NCBI GenBank assembly: GCA_018350325.1
Contig: JAEVLN010000007.1
Coordinates: 2,781,856-2,845,855 of the forward strand
Source: Globodera rostochiensis
Taxonomy: Eukaryota; Nematoda; Chromadorea; Rhabditida; Heteroderidae
DNA: 64,000 nt
Direction: 5' to 3'
The number at the start of each line of letters is the position of its first letter. The stretch's first letter is position 1. The position numbers and the translations under genes are program-made. The notes under the pieces are model-generated. The model worked only from the letters and a program-made list of their open reading frames with translations. It searched no databases and was not told the origin of the DNA. Positions 32,730-45,200 of the stretch are shown one piece after another.

Positions 32730-33520
32730 GGATTTGCTTTTATAAATTTTCAACATTTTTGAACCGTTCAAACCTTTTTTCTTTTATTCTTATACCCTGA
32801 CCGTCGTTCTCATATTGCTTTACCCATTTTCATGTTACTCTATTCTCATAGCAGGCCATCATTTCACATAATTCGGGTAAAAGTCTCTCAAAATTCTGGC
32901 CTTCTCATGTTTTTTTACTCTCTTGCCGATGTTTAATTTACATTTTTGTAATTATTTTTATCATATTTGTAACCCTTCTAATATGTACTTATGACTCTTG
33001 ATTCGGATCTCGTTGTTATTTTTCTGTGTTTTTACCAAGTTCTACTTTTGTCCTTATTTTCAAATCCATTTAATAAAGATGGCATAATGCCAAAAGAAGT
33101 GTGTTGCGAAATCGGTGTTGCTATTCGCCCAGTCAGCTAATTGAAAGAAAGCAGTTTGGTATTGGATTCGATGGCAAGGTAGCGGGATGTGAAGCTTTTG
33201 TTGGTTTGCTTTCAAAGAATCATTTTTTGTGTGGTCGTGCCTCGGTAAATTTAGGTTTCACTAGCAAGTGCTTGAACCCTTTGTCCAATGCATCATCGAT
33301 TAAATTTTGACTGAATTTCACTCGAGAAGTCTAAGCACAGTTTACACTGTTCCTGTTCGGTTCTTGAGCCTCTCAGATCACCTTAGAGTTTTAAAACCTA
33401 TTAGAAGCTCAAGTAAATAAATCCTAATTTATCAAAAAGAAAGAAATTAAAATAAATAATCCAATGAAATAATCTAACAGCTACAAAGAATATTTTAATC
33501 CCAAAAATGAATGCTTTTTC
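32730..33520 (+). repeat. Dispersed repeat (plus copy)
   Basis: Matches inverted 8840-9420 and 10190-10430, and directly 63500-63870. It includes an AATAAAGATGGCAT motif near 33072, GGCATAATGCC and the CTTGAACCCTTTGTCCAATG region. It ends where the F-box-linked exon begins, so it probably truncated that gene. Confidence 0.65.
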
Positions 33521-33522
33521 AG

Positions 33523-34471
33523 TTTTTCGAAAATGCCTTGGGGCTTGGCAAGCGTTGGCTGCCAATTCCACAAGAGCCGCTTCCTGACAATGTGATCGGA
33601 TTCGAGAGTATTTGGATAAGGTCAATGTCGTTTAGATTTTTGAAACCCTTAATTGAAAATATTTCCCCTTTTTGTTTAATCTTAATATTATTGACGATTT
33701 GTTGATTTATAGTTACATCGACCGAAGTGTCATCGAATTTCTCCAGCGCATCCACCGACTTTTCGATTCCAATGGTTCAAATCTTTTCATCGATACAGAC
33801 AACGACCAAAGCGGCAGCTGGGAAAGCATTTGGCAGATGATTTGGCCGTTGTTCAATGACAACATTTTTGGATTTTTGTTGTCTCCCTCCAATCTCTTCC
33901 GTTTGCGCCGATTCTCTCCGACCGTTCTCGGCTATTGTGCCAAACTCCGAATGATCAAATCCTCTGCTCTTTTCCCTGAGTTCCCGGCCGATGACAGTGC
34001 CGGCGCTTCTGCTGAACAAGCTTTGGCCAAATGGTTGCACACGCCCCGCGGGGATGGCCTTCCGAAGGTGCTGAAATGCGAATTTTGTTCGGCAAAAATG
34101 GAAGGACTCAAAAGGGTGAGTTTGTAATTTTACTCCATTTTCCGATTAATTCCTTTATTCCTCTTAAGAAATTTGTCAATTCGACCGATCCGGCCCATTT
34201 CATCATCAGTCTTTGGAATTGGTCTTCTGCTGTTTCCATTGCGCCATTTGAATTGAAGAACATTTTGACGGGGCAACGATTGGGGTTTCGGCGCTTTGAT
34301 AGATCCAATTGGCTTTTGGTTCGTTGTCCGATTGAGCGCGACGAAGAGAAATGGGCCAATTGGGAAAAGGAGGCGGTTGAATGGAATTGGAGTCAGTGGA
34401 ATTTCATCTCTATATACTTCGAAGAGCGACGAGTATTCTGCACTTTATTGGAGTGGTTCGGATCCGAATAA
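33523..34471 (+). CDS. F-box-linked cyst-nematode family protein, 5'-truncated
   Basis: Exons 33523-33620, 33713-34115 and 34169-34471 join in phase (2, 0). Blocks: LPIPQEPLPDNVIGFESIWI, then YIDRSVIEFLQRIHRLFDS, WESIWQMIWPLFNDNIFGF, RFSPTVLGYCAKLRMIKS, LFPEFPADDSAGAS, LAKWLHTPRGDGLPKVL, FVNSTDPAHFIISLWNWSSA, PFELKNILTGQRLGFRRF and WLLVRCPIERDEEKW. This matches, from memory, a very large Globodera family whose N terminus carries an F-box; that N-terminal part is missing here because a repeat abuts at 33520. The usual last exon (LLDANEGP-like) survives at 34621-34705 as LLDIIEGPGEAP, but the donor in front of it is damaged, so the frame ends at 34471 after LLEWFGSE. A role as SCF-type ubiquitin-ligase receptor is family-based inference. 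Confidence 0.7.
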
Positions 34472-34709
34472 AAATATTGAAAAGCCTGTTTTGAGTTGTA
34501 AATGTTTTTTTAAAATACGTCCGAAAAATCTTCCCCCTATCCAAAACATATAACACTTTTTCAAAAAAACCTTACTCGATTCCACCTACGCGCATTTCCT
34601 TTTTTTTATTTTCCTATTTTCAGACTGCTTGACATAATCGAAGGTCCGGGTGAGGCCCCGAAAATGAATGAACGAGGACGAACGGTGGATGAAAATATTC
34701 AATAATCTG

Positions 34710-36130
34710 ATAATACAGACTAAACATTGAAATTGTTGATTTTTTCCTTTGAAATATTATTTATTTTGCGGAATAACGTGAACGTTTTTACACTATAACT
34801 TATGCAGGAACTAGTTCGAAGTTCGAACCAACAACCCTTACGGCATCGGTTTAGTTAGCTTTGAAAATCTGCAAAAATGGCTAATCGTTCTTAAATGTTT
34901 TCTCAGCCTCAAGAAAGAATAATTTAAGCATTTATAATGGTGTCCGGACATTTCGCCCGGTAAGTACGTTTCGCCCATGGACATTTCGCCCGGTAATGGA
35001 AAAACTGACGAAATTTGAATTAAGCTAAAGTTAAATAATTGACTAATTTGCACTCAAAATTTCAATAAATTATAAAAACAAACTCAAAAAACACAATGCC
35101 AACCCATTTTGGGCAACTTTTATTGGCTCATAACTTTCTTCATTGATATTCCCGGCACAAACTTTTTGCGGATTCTTACTCAGCTCGATGAGAGGAATCG
35201 ATTGGTCGTATTTTTATTCGAATCTGAATCATTCAATGGACGAACAATGGGCGAAATGTCCGATGAACCGGTTTAGAAAATAATTTCTAAAATATTGTCA
35301 TAGTTGTTGTCTGACAGATGATATATGTAAATATAATTAGTATAAATCATTGCTTAAAACAAATTCCATGCTCGTACCGCAAAATTCGCAAAAAAAAAAT
35401 TTACACATTTTTCTGAAATTTTCAACAATTTTTTATCAAAGATTGCCAAATTTCATATTTTTTTGAACTTTTTGGTTTAATTTTGTAACAACGACTTGAT
35501 TTTTGTAAAAAATTTTTTGGCTTTGCGATTTTTTGGAGTCCGTGCCATATTTTTGCGATTTTTGAAAATGTGCCCAATTTTTAATCATTTTGTTCAAATT
35601 CCTAGAAGTATGGAATAATTAAGTGTTTTGGCCAATATACATAATCCACTTTACGTCTATTTCGTATCAGGACAAAATCCCTAACGGTCAAAATCCCTAA
35701 TAAGCCAAAAGCGGTCAAAATCCCTAATTTTGCAATTCTCGAAAAATAGAGTGGGCTTGCGTCAATTTTGTAGATTAAAAACAAACTTTTTAGATTCATC
35801 TTTTCAAATATTAAGCATATATATTGGCGGGCCGCCAGCGGCCTTTCATCATTTTATCTTGCTTTTGTTACTTAAATTCGTTTTTTCCTTAATTTTCAAA
35901 AAATTCGACTAAACAACTTTTTTAAATTCTCAATTTTGCGCGCGTGCTGGGTCGTTTCGTAAAAAAGGCAAGGTCGATTTCGTTCCAGGACCGTATAAGG
36001 TAAAAATGCCAAAAAAAATTAGATGCCACTGATCTGTAAGGAGGCGCAACAATAAAGCCGAAAAGTGATTAATGCTAAAAACGATGGCAATGACCGCCTT
36101 CAATAACAATAAAAATCGATCGTCTTCCAT
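34710..36130. other. Intergenic with repeat pieces
   Basis: 34945-35005 has single units related to the 58-bp minisatellite (GGACATTTCGCCCGGTAA). The rest is AT-rich, with TCAAAATCCCTAA repeats near 35690-35730. No gene is supported. Confidence 0.45.
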
Positions 36131-36132
36131 TT

Positions 36133-39100
36133 TTAAATTGTATTGTCAATAATGTTGTATTTGAAGTTTGGTCCAAAATTAGCTTCAATTTTGTCGTCAG
36201 AACTGCCCAACGTCACACACGGGTACAAAGCGGCATAAGTGACGGACATATTGGTAGCATCTGCAAATTGAACAAATTTGAAGCAAATATAATTGGATTC
36301 CGAATGTCTAGACATTTTTTTGCGAGCCAAAATTCCGAACATTTTTTTGGCATCCGGTTAAAACCCTGATAGATTTGTACAAAAAACCAGCTGGATCGGG
36401 ACTTCCGCGGGATTTGGGACTCCCGCTCCCTCCCGTTATAAATGATTTGAAGAAAAATCTGTTTTTAGTATTGTTCATTTCTTTATTTCTCACCCACCCA
36501 AACGCTGTCCATTCTTTGTGTAAATGATTTGGCGAGTTGCCAAATCCACACCGCAGCCGATGACGTCGCCTTCCCCAAACACGGGCTTTCCTTTGATGCA
36601 CGGACAACCAAAATCTTTGCTCCATCCCTCAACCTCATGGCCCCAAAAAGTGCCATTGCTTTGGTATGCATAAGTCCCTTCGTAACATCCAACATAATCG
36701 CCCAATGGTATTTGTTTTGGCGCGAACCCAATAGCGATACCACTTTAAATAGTAAATAAATAAAATACAAATTCAATGCCCAAAATTGTATAAATAAAAT
36801 ACAAATTCAATGCCCAAAATTGTAAACTTACTCCACACATTTTTGCTTCTTCACAATGTTCACTTCGTAGAAAAAAATGCCAAAACGATTTTTCGGAATT
36901 GGCCATTCGGCAAGCACAGAGCGATTCGCTGAAGTAGAAAAGTATACCAAAATATTACTATGCAAACAATTTTGATTCAATTATTTAAATATTAAATTTT
37001 AAAAAGTACTAAAATACATTTTAAACGGAATTGTATTTACCACGATCCTTTCCAGTATGTTGGACAATCAATCGTTCTGTTCCAAAGAGAGTGAGGTCCT
37101 CATGACCCACAACCGGTTCCCACTTGTTTTGGGGGATTAGTCCTGAAATATACAATTATTAAATATATGCAAAAACCAATTGCTTTTCAAGATTTTTTGA
37201 TGAAAGGGAAAAGTAAAATAATCGTTAACAAATTTTTTTGCCCTATTTTATGGCAAATGCCATAATTTTGCCCCTTTATGATTTTTTTCCTGAAATTTAA
37301 AGAAAAAAAAATGAAAATTTCTGCCTTCAACAAATTTTATAAGAAAGCGAAAAAGTCAATATTTAGGTGTGCATTTTTTAAAAATTTTAAAAAGCCGATC
37401 CTTAGGGGTGTATTTTTCGTTTTTATTGCTTTTTTGTTAAGCAATTTTTGAAAAATGGCGAAATATAGAAATCGCGAAATATGGATATAAAAATCGGTCC
37501 TAGAAGCTTCAAATCAAGCTAAAAATGTGTTTTTCGTGCATCCCCAGTTCGCAAAAAAAAATGGATTTCCATCAGTTTCCGAGCCCTATTCATAAAAATA
37601 TGTACAAAATAAATCCTTTAAACAGTAGGGTCTATAAGCCATCTCTAGGTAACCCACATCACTCACCATTAACCATCAGAGCATTCGATTAAAGGAATGA
37701 AAAGAATTTTCACTCGGAACTCAGACAATAAAGACTTGTGGCGGCTATCGGACATTTCGCCCATTGAATGATCGGCGAGCTGACATTTGCGGACGAATAT
37801 TTGCGGACGGGGATTTGCGGACGGTTTAGTTTGAAAAAAAATTAAAAATGAAATTAAAATTGTTGAATAAGTTGAAAGAAAGCATTAGTTGCGATTAAAT
37901 GCTACAAATATAACTGTATTGCGCAAATATCTTCAAAAGTGTAAACATTTGTTATTTTATATCGATTCTTAACTTCTGAGGCGGGTGGGTCGGCGGTGCC
38001 GATAGGCGTTGCTTTTTAGAAATAGGAGGGACCCGACGGCGCCGGGGATTTTTTTTTTGAAGATTTTAACGATATCTGTTATGAAAATTGGCCATTTTCC
38101 TGAAAATTCCCATGTTTTAAAAAAATCAGGCAACAATGGATAGGGTATTATGGCCACTCTGCCATACATTTGCGCAATAAAATTATGGTTGTAACATTTA
38201 TTCGCACCTAATTATTAACTTATTCAACATTTTTAATTTAATTTTCAATTTTTTTTTTCAAATCAAACCGTCCGCAAAAGTCTTTCCGCAAATGTCCGAC
38301 CGCAGGAGTTTACTCCCCGATTCGAAAGATTATAAAATTGCTTTTTTCAGATAAAGAATGGCAGAAAAAGTTGTAAAAAATGCACAAGCCCTCTTTTTGC
38401 CTACCCGATTTGGTCCCGTCACGTCCATTAGTTGGGAATTGGAGCTGGTAAAGCTCCGGCAGGGCGTGGTCCGGACGAGAATAGTGCAAGTGCAGCACAA
38501 TGCTGAGCTTCTCGTCACTCGTCAACACTCGGGACGAAACTGTCAAAAGCGCAGGTGGTCGTCAACCATATTTAAATCCAAAATAAATGAAAGGTCCCCA
38601 AAAAGGTGTCCAACCAATATTGTCAGAAAAGTCATCTTGTGAAATGAGAGGAAAACGAATTTTGAAAAGTGCCGGGCCGAGCATTGCGCGTCTATTCACC
38701 GCCGAAGGCTCTTTCCCATTTTGACGGCATTTTTCGTCCGCCCAGCGAAGTGCCTAATTATTTTAATAGACATATAAACAATAAAAAAGTAATTAAAATC
38801 ATTTTTTTGTTTTATTATTTTTTTTATAAATTTACGGCATTCCAAATTGCAATTTCTTCGCTGATGCGCAGTTCGTCACGGGCCAGAATCTCACACAATA
38901 ATTTTTGGCCAATTTGCAAAAACTCTTCCGAGAGGATCAAAGCGTCCGCATTCTGGTCGATGTAAGCCAAACAACGGCGAGCGAATGCCCAAAATGTAAT
39001 TAAATTATTTTATATTTACATTAAAAAGCCCCAAAATAATAAAATTATTATTTATGATGTTTAAAAAAAGACAATAAAATAAATTTAGATTTAATCAATT

Positions 39101-39785
39101 ATAATTTGCCCGCACCTCTTCTCCAAGAAAGCGAGTCTGGTCAAACGCGAGAAAAACATTGTTCAGCTTCGTTACTGGAAAGTTCAGACATGATTCGACA
39201 AGTTCGGGAAGATCGTATTTTTTAGCTTAAATTAAAAATTTTAACCGAAAATGTAAAAATGCATAAAAATTTTATGACCCGCATAAAGCACAGCGATTGC
39301 ATTGTCCCCGTTCAGTCCACTCAAATCATCGGCGTAAATGAAGCTGAGCATCGCTTTGAACGCCCCCACCTCCACGTCCGGCACCTCCACGGGTTTAGTC
39401 TCTTCCGAAGGGTCTAAAAAATTCGTTAATCAAAAAATTTGTTAATTCTTTTTTCGGCTTACCGGCATTTCGGGCATCAAAAGGAAACATTGCATCAAAA
39501 ACGTCGGAGGCCGCCGACAGAATTAGTTTATGTGCTGGCAGAAGCTTAAAAAAATTAAAAAATTGAAATTATTAATTTAAGCAATAATTAAATATCATTA
39601 ATAAAAGTTATTGAAACATCATTAATTAAAGTAATTGAATATAATTAATTAAAGTAAATGTGTCACTATTTTTCAGAACTCGCCTCCTTTTCGTCTCGTT
39701 CCCCCACCAAAAAGTGAACGTCCGCCCCATTGCCCGTGTCCAGCAAATGCTTAATACGGCCGACCAAAGAATTTGGTTTTGGCAT
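36133..39785 (-). pseudogene. BTB-BACK-SPRY fusion gene, copy 3
   Basis: On minus: BTB-BACK exons 39785-39684, 39544-39463, 39413-39279, 39225-39116, 38988-38836, 38753-38615 and 38539-38405; SPRY exons 37142-37043, 36928-36832, about 36750-36498 and 36260-36133. All BTB-BACK junctions are phase-consistent and open ([73 protein letters not shown]). The SPRY part reads [60 protein letters not shown] and [13 protein letters not shown]. The first SPRY exon is two bases shorter than the equivalents near 37080, which shifts its frame. Unless this is a sequence error, the fusion is broken there and only a BTB-BACK product could be made. Intron 7 is long (1.2 kb) and filled with repeats. Intron 1 has a GC donor; the 38988 exon is preceded by GG. 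Confidence 0.8.
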
Positions 39786-42242
39786 TTCACAAAATTAAAT
39801 TTTTAAAAGCGTCTGGAAAAAATGGAAATTAATAAACCGCAAAAATGCAATTAAAACCGGAAATTCACTTCTAAAAACCGACTTTAAATTTCAAAAGCAA
39901 AAGATTTAATTTTTCTTGACTAAATAATGCAGACTTAAAAATCGGATTATTCGTTTAAAAGTTATCAAAAAAAACGGGTCGACGGCGAAAGACAACGAAT
40001 GAAATGAACAAAAATAGGGAGTTATTTTGACTAATCAATAAATCGATCGATGATGAGAGAAGGAAAGGAAATGAGAGAAGCAAAATAGCAGTATTGGCCG
40101 ACGGACTCGGTGAAAGAGTAGAAATATTTTTGAGATACCTACATAATTTGATTGAAACCTAATTGGACTAAAAATACATATTAAATCCCAGCCCCATTGT
40201 TACGAATTCGTCAATAGAAAATAAAAATTGAGAATTTAGCGGTTTTTGAATCGGTTGTTTTCAAGAAAACAGTGCTTTTCTTAACAAAGATTGCCAATTT
40301 TTGTAAAAATTTCTCCTGCGGCGCTTGTCGGCGCATGCTCCATTTTGGCCGGAAATGTTAAAAAATTCTATAACAATTTTCTCGCCGGCAAACAAAACAT
40401 ATGATCAGACAATACCCACCATTGAATTTTCTTTTGATTTTCAAAACCTTGGAACACATGTTAACGGTAATATTTCGTTACCAAATTTTGCAGACATGAT
40501 TCTAGTGCTCCTTTCTTGCTTTTACCAAAATTTGGTCGAGTTTGGAGACTTTTAAAAAAAATTATATTTTCATCAAAAATCTCGAATCTCGACTGTTCCG
40601 GCTCGAGATTTTGCGAGACCCGAGATTTTTCGAGAATCTCGACCTGAAATCTCGCTCGAAGCTCAAGTCCGGTCTCTAGTTTCCAGCCAAAAAAAGCACT
40701 GAGTGTCGGTCTTATCAGCGGTTCCGCCTCTGTTTAGTATGATTGTCTGAAAAGAATGATTTGTTTTGCATTTTCAGTATAACATTCAAATTAAATTGTT
40801 AATTATTAATTACAGCGTGGCCAACTCATTGAATTTGCACGGTTTAGAGCAAAATAAGGCGTGCGGCTCTGTTGCGTTATGCCGATGCCGGTGGTCGCCT
40901 TTTCTTCGACAATCATAAATTGTTTTTATATGTCCATTATTTTGTTAAAAATTTCAGAATTTGTTTTTTGGCTGTTGAGTTAAAAAATAAAAACTACTGA
41001 GTGTTGTCGCTTTAAACCACACCGATCAAAAAACTAAAAACAAAACGTTTTCCATTTTTATTTTTTAATAAAAGCCCACCTTTTTTCATTTTTGCCTGTT
41101 CTTTAACCAATTTCAGATATGTTTCAGTTTGGGTCACAAAGTGAAAACTCGAATTGTAATCCTTATTCAAAATGCGCAAAAATTATCCATCATTTTTTCT
41201 CTCTTTTTAAACATTTAAAAGTCGACAAAAAAGTGTTTTCTAGGGCATTTAATGGGCGTAGAATCCAAATCCGACCTCCGATTCGACCTATTTCGAACCC
41301 CAAACCCGAATTCGAACATTTTGTCGAAAAATCAAACGTCTCAAAATCATTCAAATGAATAATTCGACCATTATTTGCCTTTTCGATGTTTGTTTGTGCT
41401 TTTTGAATGATTTTGAGGCCAAATTTGATTTGTTGAAAATTTGATTTTCGAAAAAATGTTCGAATTCGGATCCGGGGTTCGAAATTGGTCAAAATGGAGG
41501 TCAGATTCGGATTCTACACCTCCGAATACCACTAGGAACGTATTTAGCGATTTTGAAACAAAAAATTATTTTATTTCTTCAAAAATGGGGGGGCACCATC
41601 TTCAGTATTACCAGTTTTTGATCATTTGCGGATAATACCAATCCATTAATTTCAGGTACAGTCGATCCATCGGAACTTCGTGAAGCCCAATGAAGAAGCG
41701 CCTAATTTTGACCATTTCCCGCACTTTCTTCCCTCACATATCGCATGGTTCGAGTAGTTGGCTATTTCGAACTCCCCGACAAAACTTTGTCCGCCATTCC
41801 GCGTATTTACGAGAGCCGTCAGAAATGCCTCGGCATGAATCGATTCATAAGCGATACGCATATTTTCTGTGAAATGATTTTTAAAATTATTTTGCCCGGC
41901 CATTTCCACCCAATAAATAAATACTCGGGACTCAAAATCACCCAAATCATATATTGATCGACTCCGCTTGGTCTTTAAAGCAAGAATCCGAAATTTTTTT
42001 TGGCGATTTCAACTATAAAAGAACGTTATGAGAGATCCCCAACTGTGTCAGTGATTATTTCTTATTTCTGTACAGTTACGGTGGTTAAACAATTTTTAAA
42101 AATTCTTTTTAATTTTTCCAATTTACAAACAAACATTTTAGATGACAATTCACAAGCTTTTCATTCATTTTTGTTGGACAAAATCAAAAAACATTTGGGG
42201 GATTTTGTTTTGCATTTTCATTTTTGGAGCGATTTTTATTAA
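39786..42242. other. Promoter side of copy 3 and intergenic repeats
   Basis: 39960-40085 is the inverse of 47690-47850, that is, shared upstream sequence of the two head-to-head genes. 41250-41350 and 41440-41590 are foldback-family blocks in opposite orientation. 41650-41957 has overlapping open frames on both strands (plus MVRVVGYFELPDKTLSAIPR, minus SIHAEAFLTALVNTRNGGQS) after a TTTCAG; neither is recognised and splice context is unclear. Confidence 0.45.
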
Positions 42243-45200
42243 GAAAATTGCTGTGAATTTTAGAAATATGGATAAAAATGAGCAAATATTTTTTCACTTT
42301 GGCATTTTTTAAGCGCAAATTTAATTAAAAAATGCGTTTTTTAAAAAAAATTGCAATAAATTAATGCAAATTCAGCCGAAAATACCCAAATACTTGGTTC
42401 CGGCTGGGAACAAAAAAACGGGGCCGGAACCCGCCTTGTCTAAAAGAAAACCACTAGGCCATCGATTTACTTGAGGGGTATTCTTGTCAAAAAGTACGCA
42501 AGATACCGCCCCGTCATCGGTCTGTCGCTTCGCTCAATGATATCACATTAGGGGTGTAATTAGTCTCGGTCCCTGCGTTACCAAAAAACCGGGAGCTGGA
42601 CTTCATTTAAAACCTAAAAACCGGCAACCCGGCCCCGTGGTACCCTTAGTTTAATCCAGTATTTTACATGGGCAAGGGGACATTTTGTTCGATTTTCGGG
42701 ACCCTTTGTCAATTTTTACTTAGTTTTTCACCTAAAAATAAAGTAAATTTGAACCAAGATTGTGAATCTCGGTACTTTTTCGATCGAGATTCTCGATCGA
42801 AATCTCAAAACTTTTCGATCGAGATTACGATCGAGAATCTCGAAAAATCTCAAATCTCGTATCTCGAAGATCTCGAAAAAATTCGTTCGATCGAGATTTC
42901 GATCGAGAATCTCGATCGGTCCTTTCTCTAGTGAACACGTTCATGTAAATGCAATCCTCGGAAATGTAATGTTGAGGAGAGCGAGTCGTGTGTTGTCCTT
43001 TGAAAAAAAGGTTCAAAATTCAAATTAGGGTAGAACAGGACCGGAACTTTTGGGAAAACCCGGGACCGGACTTAAATTTGGCCCCGGTCAAAAAACCCAA
43101 GACTAATTTGTAAGGGACAAAATTAAAGATTCTCGGCCATCGGTATGCCCTGAGGTGTTTGTTATTTTTAAATAATTCAAAAAACATTTAAAATTACACG
43201 CACTTTGAGCTCAAAACCGCAAAATATGCATTTATTTCCGAAAACCCCTAAAATATGCAATTTTAAACTTGTCCAAAAAAACTCAAACCAACGCGAAAGG
43301 CTATTTTTGGCCCGTATTCTTCAGAACATATGAGAACAAAAATATGCAAAAAGGGTTTTGAGGCCATAATTGATTTTTGAACATTTTTGAATTTTCAAAA
43401 AAAGGTTCGAATTTGGGTCAGGGGTTCGAAATTAGTATGAATGGAGTTCAGATTCGGATTCTACGCCTCCGAATACCCCTAATAAAAATTTTTATCGACT
43501 TTTAAAAAAATTATTTTTTTGTTGACATTTCGTCTTTTGGCTGAGTTGACATTTCGTGGCTTTGACATTATATTTCATTTTTAGAGACCGGCCAGAAGGG
43601 TCGGTCGGTACTTTTCGGTAAAGTACCGAAAAAGTACCGGTACCGAAAAGTACCGAAAAAAATTGTCGGTACTTTTTCGGTTTTCGGTACCAAAATTTTT
43701 TATAATTAACTTTTCAACAAAAAATCGTTTATTTTGGAAATCTTGGCTTTCTTAGTATTTATAATTGAGTATTGGGAGATTGCGGTTCAAAAAAATCAGC
43801 ATTTCGACCTGTTCCTGCTCTGTGGCAAGGAGGCTTAGGCCCCGAGACCCAAAAAACCCGAGAAATTTCCCACAAGCTTTTAGGAATTATTTTTTGGTTT
43901 AATTGCATTTTCTTAAACAATTTTTTCAGAAGGAGCATATTTGTCAAGGAATTTTCAAAAATTCAAGTTGTTTTGAAAACTTCTGCTGGGGGCGGGGAGG
44001 TGGGAGTCGGCGGTGCCGATAGGCGCCGCCGAGAAAAATTCAAATTTTTGACTCAATTTGTTAAGAGATTTTCAGCCAAAATTTTAAAAATACGGTATTT
44101 TTTGGGAATGCGGGGGGGGGGGGGGTCAAAACCGAGAAATTTCTCGGTTCGAGACCGAGACTCTCGAACAGCTCTAGCCAAGGCGTCGCAGAGAGAACAA
44201 AAGAAAACTCTTTATGTAAATCTTAGAAGTTTTGAATCGGTTAAAATTTTTGAAAATTAATTTGCTAGTAACTTTCTTCAAAAAAATTGAGAAATTCCTA
44301 AATTACCTTCAATTTAAAAATCTTAAATACATATCTTTCACTTCCAAATTCGAACATTTTTTTGAAAATTCAAAAATGTTCAAAAATCAATTATGGTCTC
44401 AAAACCCTTTTTGCATATTTTTGTTCTCATATGTTCTGAAGAATACGGGCCAAAAATAGCCTTTCGCGTTGGTTTGAGTTTTTTTGGACAAGTTTAAAAT
44501 TGCATATTTTAGGGGTTTTCGGAAATAAATGCATACGAATGCCCTGCTGGTGAGTGATGTGGTTGCCTGGGGTTTAAACCCCGACTGTGTAAATAGTTTT
44601 TTGTGTCTTTTAATTAACTTCATGGCAAGAAAAACAATATTTTTTCATTAAATATGTATTTAAGATTTTTAAATTGAAGGTAATTTAGGAATTTCTCAAT
44701 TTTTTTGAAGAAAGTTACTAGCAAATTAATTTTCAAAAATTTTAACCGATTCAAAACTTCTAAGATTTACATAAAGAGTTTTCTTTTGTTCTCTCTGCGA
44801 CGCCTTGGCTAGAGCTGTTCGAGAGTCTCGGTCTCGAACCGAGAAATTTCTCGGTTTTGACCCCCCCCCCCCGCATTCCCAAAAAATACCGTATTTTTAA
44901 AATTTTGGCTGAAAATCTCTTAACAAATTGAGTCAAAAATTTGAATTTTTCTCGGCGGCGCCTATCGGCACCGCCGACTCCCACCTCCCCGCCCCCAGCA
45001 GAAGTTTTCAAAACAACTTGAATTTTTGAAAATTCCTTGACAAATATGCTCCTTCTGAAAAAATTGTTTAAGAAAATGCAATTAAACCAAAAAATAATTC
45101 CTAAAAGCTTGTGGGAAATTTCTCGGGTTTTTTGGGTCTCGGGGCCTAAGCCTCCTTGCCACAGAGCAGGAACAGGTCGAAATGCTGATTTTTTTGAACC

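Noticed and set aside
41652..41957. Overlapping frames on both strands after a TTTCAG
   Set aside because: Neither strand gives a recognisable protein or consistent exon chain; left as undecided intergenic sequence.
43772..44260. 162-codon frame
   Set aside because: Crosses a GC hairpin and a 14-base G-run in a palindrome arm; the mirror frame is shorter because of run length; low-complexity product.
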